From: Chloroflexota bacterium
GTDB taxonomy: Bacteria; Chloroflexota; Anaerolineae; Anaerolineales; Anaerolineaceae
Direction: 5' to 3'
Length of the DNA stretch: 64,000 nt
NCBI GenBank assembly: GCA_012522475.1
Contig: JAAYKH010000043.1
Location: 1-64,000 of the forward strand
Shown: in pieces, positions 60,041 through 64,000 of the stretch
Layout of the letters: each line of letters opens with the position of its first letter
Position numbering within the stretch: position 1 is the stretch's first letter
The notes under the pieces: model-generated
What the model saw: only the letters and a program-made list of their open reading frames with translations
Database searches by the model: none
Told to the model about the DNA's origin: nothing
Translations under genes and position numbers: made by a program

Positions 60041-60084
60041 TGAGCCGCCAGGGTAAGCAAGACTCAACTTATTTGTGAAAACCT

Positions 60085-61029
60085 ATGATTAAAACTGAAA
60101 ACCTAACGAAAATTTTTAAGATCAAAAAGGGCGCCGATATCCCGGCGGTGGTCGAATTGAATTTGGATATCCAGGAAGGCGAGGTGTTCGGCTTTTTAGG
60201 CCCCAACGGGGCAGGCAAGACCACCACGATTCGCATGCTCACCACCCTGATTGCACCCACAACCGGCACAGCCCGGGTGTGCGGTTATCCACTGGGCGAA
60301 AGTAACCAGGATATCCGCCGTAATGTGGGAATATTGACGGAAAACCCCGGGATGTATGAACGTTTGAGCGCCTTTAAAAACCTCACCATCTATGCGAAGC
60401 TGTACGATGTTGAAGATGTAGAAAGCCAGGTTCGAAAACACCTGCAAATGCTTGGCTTGTGGGAACGCCGCGATGATCCCGTCGGTAGTTTCTCTAAAGG
60501 GATGCGTCAGAAGCTGGCGATCTGCCGGGCTTTGCTGCATGAACCCCGGTTGCTGTTCCTTGATGAGCCTACCAGCGGGTTGGACCCGGAAGCCGCCTTG
60601 CTGGTGCGCAGTTTTATCGAAGAACTGCGCTCTCAGGGGCGGACGATCTTTATGTGTACTCACAACCTCAACGAAGCCGATCGCTTGTGCGACCGGATCG
60701 GTCTCTTTCGAACTCACTTGATCGAGGTCGACACGTCCCAGAACCTGCGTGTAAAATTCTTTGGGCGGAAAGTTGTCATTCACTTACGAAAGGTGGACCC
60801 CGCCTGGCTGCCGCAACTTCAGGCACTGCCCGGTGTTCAAGATATTTCACAGGTTGAAAGCAAACTGGTGATTACTACCGAAGACCCGGAAAACTTAAAT
60901 CCCCGAATTATTCGTACCCTGGTGACCGCAGGGGCTGATGTTCAGTTTGTCGGTGAATTACGGCACTCGTTAGAAGAAATTTACATGCAAACCATGGGAG
61001 AAAATCAACCCGAGGTAACCGAGTCATGA
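60085..61029 (+). CDS. ABC-2 type exporter ATPase (314 aa)
   Basis: ABC ATPase with Walker A GPNGAGKTT, signature SFSKGMRQK (a common form in ABC-2 exporters), Walker B LLFLDEPTSGLDPEA and the switch His in CTHNLNEA. The ~75-residue C-terminal extension is the usual one for drug/lipid-type ATPases. It pairs with the permease immediately downstream (4-bp ATGA overlap). Exported substrate unknown. Confidence 0.9.
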   Translation: MIKTENLTKIFKIKKGADIPAVVELNLDIQEGEVFGFLGPNGAGKTTTIRMLTTLIAPTTGTARVCGYPLGESNQDIRRNVGILTENPGMYERLSAFKNLTIYAKLYDVEDVESQVRKHLQMLGLWERRDDPVGSFSKGMRQKLAICRALLHEPRLLFLDEPTSGLDPEAALLVRSFIEELRSQGRTIFMCTHNLNEADRLCDRIGLFRTHLIEVDTSQNLRVKFFGRKVVIHLRKVDPAWLPQLQALPGVQDISQVESKLVITTEDPENLNPRIIRTLVTAGADVQFVGELRHSLEEIYMQTMGENQPEVTES

Positions 61030-61823
61030 AACACATCTGGACAATTATTGACAAAGAATGGGCGGAAGTTTTTCAGCATAAGATGGTCCTGTTCACCATG
61101 ATCTTCATACCCTTGTTTTTAGTGGCTTTGCCGGTGCTCATGTTGTTTTTCACCGGGCAAAGCATGGGGGGTGAAATTGCAGATGATTTTTCTGAACTTC
61201 CACCGGCGCTCCTATCCTTTTGCGCTGCAGATATGACCCCGGGCGATTGCATGCAGGTGTACCTGATCAATATGTTCATGCTCCTGTTTATGATGATACC
61301 GGTGATCATCCCGGTCACCATTGCCGCTTACAGCGTGGTCGGAGAAAAAACCACCCGCAGCCTGGAGCCATTGCTGGCAACGCCTATTTCTACCTTTGAG
61401 CTGCTGGCAGGGAAAAGCCTGGCTGCTGCCATCCCTGCAATCCTGGCTGGATGGGTTTCTTTTGGGCTTTTTTTGATCGCACTGCCGCTGATTGGTGTTT
61501 CTGCTCCGGTTATTCGTTACATCATCAGCCCAACCTGGCTGTTAGCAGTGCTGGTTGCCGGGCCATTGATGGCGATTGCCGCAGTGAATTTTTCCCTGTT
61601 TGTTTCTTCGCGAGTAAACGATCCCCGCGTGGCTGAACAAATATCTGTCTTGTTGATTGTCCCGGTTCTGGCAGCGCTTCTTGCCCAGCTGGCCGGAGTG
61701 ATCGTCATCAACCTGCTGGTGATGTTAAGTTTTATCGGGGGCCTGGTGCTGGTCGATATTGGATTGATTTACCTGGGCGTCAGCATCTTTCAGCGTGAGA
61801 CGATTCTCACTCGCTGGAAGTAA
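61026..61823 (+). CDS. ABC-2 type exporter permease (265 aa)
   Basis: A six-helix integral membrane protein with the ABC-2 N-terminus (KEWAEVFQHKMVLFTMIFIP), an extracytoplasmic loop with two cysteines (FCAADMTPGDCM) and the helix-loop of EKTTRSLEPLLATPIS, which is the most conserved part of ABC-2 permeases. It overlaps the ATPase gene by 4 bp and is followed after 9 bp by the zinc-ribbon membrane protein, which may be an accessory subunit. Substrate unknown. Confidence 0.88.
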   Translation: MKHIWTIIDKEWAEVFQHKMVLFTMIFIPLFLVALPVLMLFFTGQSMGGEIADDFSELPPALLSFCAADMTPGDCMQVYLINMFMLLFMMIPVIIPVTIAAYSVVGEKTTRSLEPLLATPISTFELLAGKSLAAAIPAILAGWVSFGLFLIALPLIGVSAPVIRYIISPTWLLAVLVAGPLMAIAAVNFSLFVSSRVNDPRVAEQISVLLIVPVLAALLAQLAGVIVINLLVMLSFIGGLVLVDIGLIYLGVSIFQRETILTRWK

Positions 61824-61832
61824 GGACTCATC

Positions 61833-62609
61833 ATGCTGAAAAGAACATACTGGCTCAACCTGGCTTTATTGATCGCCGCTGTGGGCCTGGTTTTTGCCCG
61901 GCCCGTTTCCGCTCAAGAAAATGAATTTAAAATCAGCCTACGAAAAAACTTTGGTTATGGCGCGGGAAGCAACATCAGGGGCAATTTCACCATCAGCCTC
62001 AGAGGCGATCTCAACCAGGTTATTTCGGTTGAGTTTTTAATCGACGATGAGCAATTATCTCTGGTTGAGGAAGCGCCTTTCAAATTTCAATTCCACACAG
62101 ATCGCTATGGGTTTGGGCAGCACTGGCTTGGTGCACGGATAACATTGCAGAATGGGCAGGTAGAGACCGTCTCATCTGTGCGTGTGAATTTTGTGACCCC
62201 AACAGAAGAACGGCGCAGCATGGGGTTGATCTTTGGCGGTATGGCAGCAATTTTCGTCCTCGGATTGATGTTCTACGGGTTGGTGAATGTACTGGTGTTG
62301 AAACGTCAACCTAAACGTAAGGGGGCAATCGCTCATACAGCGCATTATGGACTGCTGGGCGCGGCGATCTGCCCAAAGTGTGGACGACCGTTTCCGCGCC
62401 ATCTCTGGGGATTTAATATGATCGTGGGTAAATATGACCGTTGTGAGCATTGCGGAAAGTGGAGCATCACCCGACGCGCTACGCTTGAGGAGATTGAAGC
62501 GGCCCAAGAAGCCTTATTAGCGCCCCAAAACACACATGAGGTGCAGCCACTTGCGCAGCAAAAGGTTAACCATGCACTGGACAATACCCGGTACATCGAT
62601 GGACTTTAA
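61833..62609 (+). CDS. Exported Ig-like/single-helix membrane protein with cytosolic zinc ribbon (258 aa)
   Basis: Signal peptide (LNLALLIAAVGLVFARPVSAQ), an outward Ig-like domain of the Big_7 type (VISVEFLIDDEQL, FQFHTDRYGFGQHWLGARI, about 30-125), one membrane helix (about 133-158, LIFGGMAAIFVLGLMFYGLV) and a cytosolic domain with CPKCGRPF and CEHCGKW that forms a four-Cys zinc ribbon. This combination is not a family I know. Operon position behind the ABC-2 exporter suggests that it senses or anchors the exported substrate and signals to the cytosol (inference). Confidence 0.7.
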   Translation: MLKRTYWLNLALLIAAVGLVFARPVSAQENEFKISLRKNFGYGAGSNIRGNFTISLRGDLNQVISVEFLIDDEQLSLVEEAPFKFQFHTDRYGFGQHWLGARITLQNGQVETVSSVRVNFVTPTEERRSMGLIFGGMAAIFVLGLMFYGLVNVLVLKRQPKRKGAIAHTAHYGLLGAAICPKCGRPFPRHLWGFNMIVGKYDRCEHCGKWSITRRATLEEIEAAQEALLAPQNTHEVQPLAQQKVNHALDNTRYIDGL

Positions 62610-62664
62610 ACGCCCTTAAACGGATTGAACTTAATCGCTCTAATTTGGTCAACTTCATCGTTTA

Positions 62665-62693
62665 TTGTCTGCAACCCCTGCGTGTGGTAAAAT
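62665..62693 (+). promoter_or_regulatory. Promoter of pdxS
   Basis: TTGTCT (62665-62670), 17-bp spacer, TAAAAT (62688-62693), 33 bp before the pdxS ATG, followed by the ribosome-binding site TTGGAGG. Confidence 0.6.
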
Positions 62694-62726
62694 TTTGTCA
62701 GGCAATTAATTTTTTTTGGAGGTGTT

Positions 62727-63614
62727 ATGGATCAACAGGTCACAACATTAGAAGCTAAACGAGGCCTGGCCCAGACGTTAAAAGGCGGGGTGATCATGGA
62801 TGTGGTTACACCCGATCATGCTAAAATCGCTGAAGATGCCGGTGCTGTGGCTGTCATGGCGTTGGAGCGTGTCCCGGCGGACATTCGTGCTACGGGTGGT
62901 GTTGCCCGTATGAGCGACCCGGAGTTAATCCTCCAGATCATGGAGGCCGTGTCCATCCCGGTGATGGCTAAGTGTCGTATCGGGCATTTTGTTGAAGCCC
63001 AGATCCTGGAATCCCTCGGCGTGGACTACATCGACGAATCGGAGGTGTTAACCCCCGCTGATGAAGCCTATCATATCAACAAACATGCTTTCAACGTACC
63101 CTTTGTGTGTGGCTGCCGCAACCTGGGTGAGGCCCTGCGCCGAATTGGCGAGGGCGCAGCGATGATGCGCACCAAAGGCGAGCCGGGCACAGGCGACGTG
63201 GTTGAAGCCGTCCGACATGCCCGTACCGTTTTGGGTGAGATGGCTCGTTTGGAGAATATGCCTGAAGAAGAACTCATGACCTATGCCAAGGAAATTGGCG
63301 CGCCTTTTGAACGGGTCAAAGAAGTTCGCCAGCTGAAAAAACTGCCGGTGATCAACTTTGCTGCTGGCGGCATTGCCACCCCAGCTGATGCCGCATTAAT
63401 GATGCAATTGGGTGTGGATGGTATTTTTGTGGGCTCTGGCATCTTTAAATCCGGCGATCCTGCTAAACGTGCAGAGGCTATTGTCAAAGCCACCGCCCAT
63501 TTTGACAACCCGAAAATTCTGGCTGAAATCAGCCGTAACCTGGGTGAGCCGATGGTGGGGCGTCAGGTGACGGACCTTCCCGATTCTGACCTGCTTTCCA
63601 CCCGCGGCTGGTAA
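62727..63614 (+). CDS. pdxS: Pyridoxal 5'-phosphate synthase lyase subunit PdxS (295 aa)
   Basis: The synthase half of the ribose-5-phosphate-dependent vitamin B6 pathway. It condenses ribose 5-phosphate, glyceraldehyde 3-phosphate and ammonia into PLP. The catalytic lysines are seen in AKCRIGHF (Lys82) and [11 protein letters not shown] (Lys150), and the [10 protein letters not shown] motif and [16 protein letters not shown] phosphate-binding loop are intact. Length is normal (295). It works with the glutaminase PdxT; a pdxT gene is not seen within the 386 bp after it, so it is not in the usual tight pdxST pair here. Confidence 0.97.
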   Translation: MDQQVTTLEAKRGLAQTLKGGVIMDVVTPDHAKIAEDAGAVAVMALERVPADIRATGGVARMSDPELILQIMEAVSIPVMAKCRIGHFVEAQILESLGVDYIDESEVLTPADEAYHINKHAFNVPFVCGCRNLGEALRRIGEGAAMMRTKGEPGTGDVVEAVRHARTVLGEMARLENMPEEELMTYAKEIGAPFERVKEVRQLKKLPVINFAAGGIATPADAALMMQLGVDGIFVGSGIFKSGDPAKRAEAIVKATAHFDNPKILAEISRNLGEPMVGRQVTDLPDSDLLSTRGW

Positions 63615-63777
63615 TCAGCGCCGGTAATTAACCTCTTGAACAACGGTGCTCTATTTTCACGAGCAGGTTCAGGTATTGCAAATTCTAAAAGTTAACCCCA
63701 AGCCGGCCAGTCCCAGGAGACTTTTATAGGGCGTTCCGGCCTGATTAATTTTTATCGATTTTAACAAGGACGTGAGT

Positions 63778-64000
63778 GTGCGTTCAATCCGCTGGTCTGA
63801 CTGGCTTTACCTATTTCGCCATCGCCGAGATCTCACCTGTCTGGATAATATTCTATACCTTACCCGGGGCAATCCCCTTTCACTGTCCCATCTCCTTTTC
63901 GCAATTCATCCTGCCGATCATCTCTTTACTGGCGTTTGCGAATCGCCTGCAGCGCAAGACCGTTGCATTGCCCAAATTTTTCAGTCCTCAAAGAGGAGCA
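63778..64000 (+). CDS. Unrecognised protein, N-terminal part (truncated by window edge)
   Basis: Not in the ORF track because it runs off the right end. From GTG 63778 (AAGGA 7 nt upstream; alternative GTG 63772) the frame is open for 74 codons: the product starts RSIRWSDWLYLFRHRRDLTC and has a basic N-terminus. The composition looks like a real protein. I cannot assign a family; a GNAT-like domain is conceivable but not shown. The preceding 63615-63777 contains no gene. Confidence 0.6.
   Translation, partial: MRSIRWSDWLYLFRHRRDLTCLDNILYLTRGNPLSLSHLLFAIHPADHLFTGVCESPAAQDRCIAQIFQSSKRS

Overview
The window looks like a chromosomal stretch of a Gram-positive-type (monoderm) Chloroflexota bacterium, most likely class Anaerolineae. 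This is an inference from content: many lipoproteins and membrane-anchored proteins with Thr/Pro-rich 'TPTPT' linkers, no outer-membrane genes, lipobox-bearing PBP2a-like penicillin-binding proteins, a zinc-ribbon SpoU methyltransferase, a PdxS-type vitamin B6 synthase, and an FMN-riboswitch-controlled ABC importer resembling the RibXY systems described from Chloroflexi. No marker gene in the window fixes the species. There is no phage, plasmid or CRISPR locus; most of it is ordinary dense core genome.

Layout. 1-3.4 kb: a truncated peptidoglycan-binding-type envelope gene, then an ArsR-type regulator plus MFS transporter operon with a strong promoter and overlapping operator-like repeats. 3.4-6.2 kb: two paralogous membrane-anchored C39-like peptidases with TPRs. 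6.4-8.4 kb: amidohydrolase and PflX-like radical SAM pair. 8.6-12.6 kb: ECF sigma factor, translationally coupled membrane protein with a TolB-like propeller, and an NBR1-Ig-like lipoprotein. 12.9-20.6 kb: glutamate racemase (murI), subtilase, ABC-F ATPase, LPG-synthase-like membrane protein and a FAD oxidoreductase. 20.6-22.9 kb: dnaA with its upstream promoter region and a downstream array of palindromic repeats. 22.9-25.4 kb: GIY-YIG protein, site-2 protease, methyltransferase and a small Thr/Pro protein. 25.4-33.7 kb: three tandem M42 aminopeptidases, an orphan solute-binding lipoprotein, a small membrane protein, an AhpD-like protein, an M24 peptidase, an MFS transporter and a metallo-beta-lactamase-fold hydrolase.

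33.7-35.6 kb: tRNA-Leu(CAG) and a WD40-type lipoprotein, bracketed by about 97-bp diverged direct repeats of the hydrolase gene end; this segment looks inserted or rearranged. 35.6-37.8 kb: recX and rny (RNase Y). 38.4-49.1 kb: two small membrane proteins, RNase Z, a homocysteine methyltransferase-family protein, maf, two PBPs, rsgA and a peptide-type solute-binding lipoprotein. 49.5-53.7 kb: an MFS transporter and, on the minus strand, an FMN riboswitch followed by permease, binding-protein and ATPase genes. 53.8-58 kb: sbcC and lpdA. 58-59.3 kb: a gene whose product aligns by eye with IS200/IS605 TnpA but has lost the HUH and tyrosine residues, with a structured leader and flanking hairpins. 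59.4-64 kb: SpoU methyltransferase, ABC-2 export system with a partner membrane zinc-ribbon protein, pdxS and a truncated gene at the right edge.

Functionally the window mixes information processing (dnaA, rny, recX, rnz, rsgA, sbcC, trmH-type), envelope building (murI, PBPs, LPG-synthase-like protein), peptide and nutrient scavenging (M42, M24, S8, C39, solute-binding proteins) and cofactor supply (riboflavin uptake, PLP synthesis). A recurring regulatory trait is a TATAAT-like -10 box ending 6-7 nt before the start codon, suggesting that several genes are transcribed as leaderless mRNAs. The strongest candidates for something not yet described are the inactivated transposase gene near 58.5 kb and the repeat-bracketed tRNA/WD40 segment near 34-35.5 kb.
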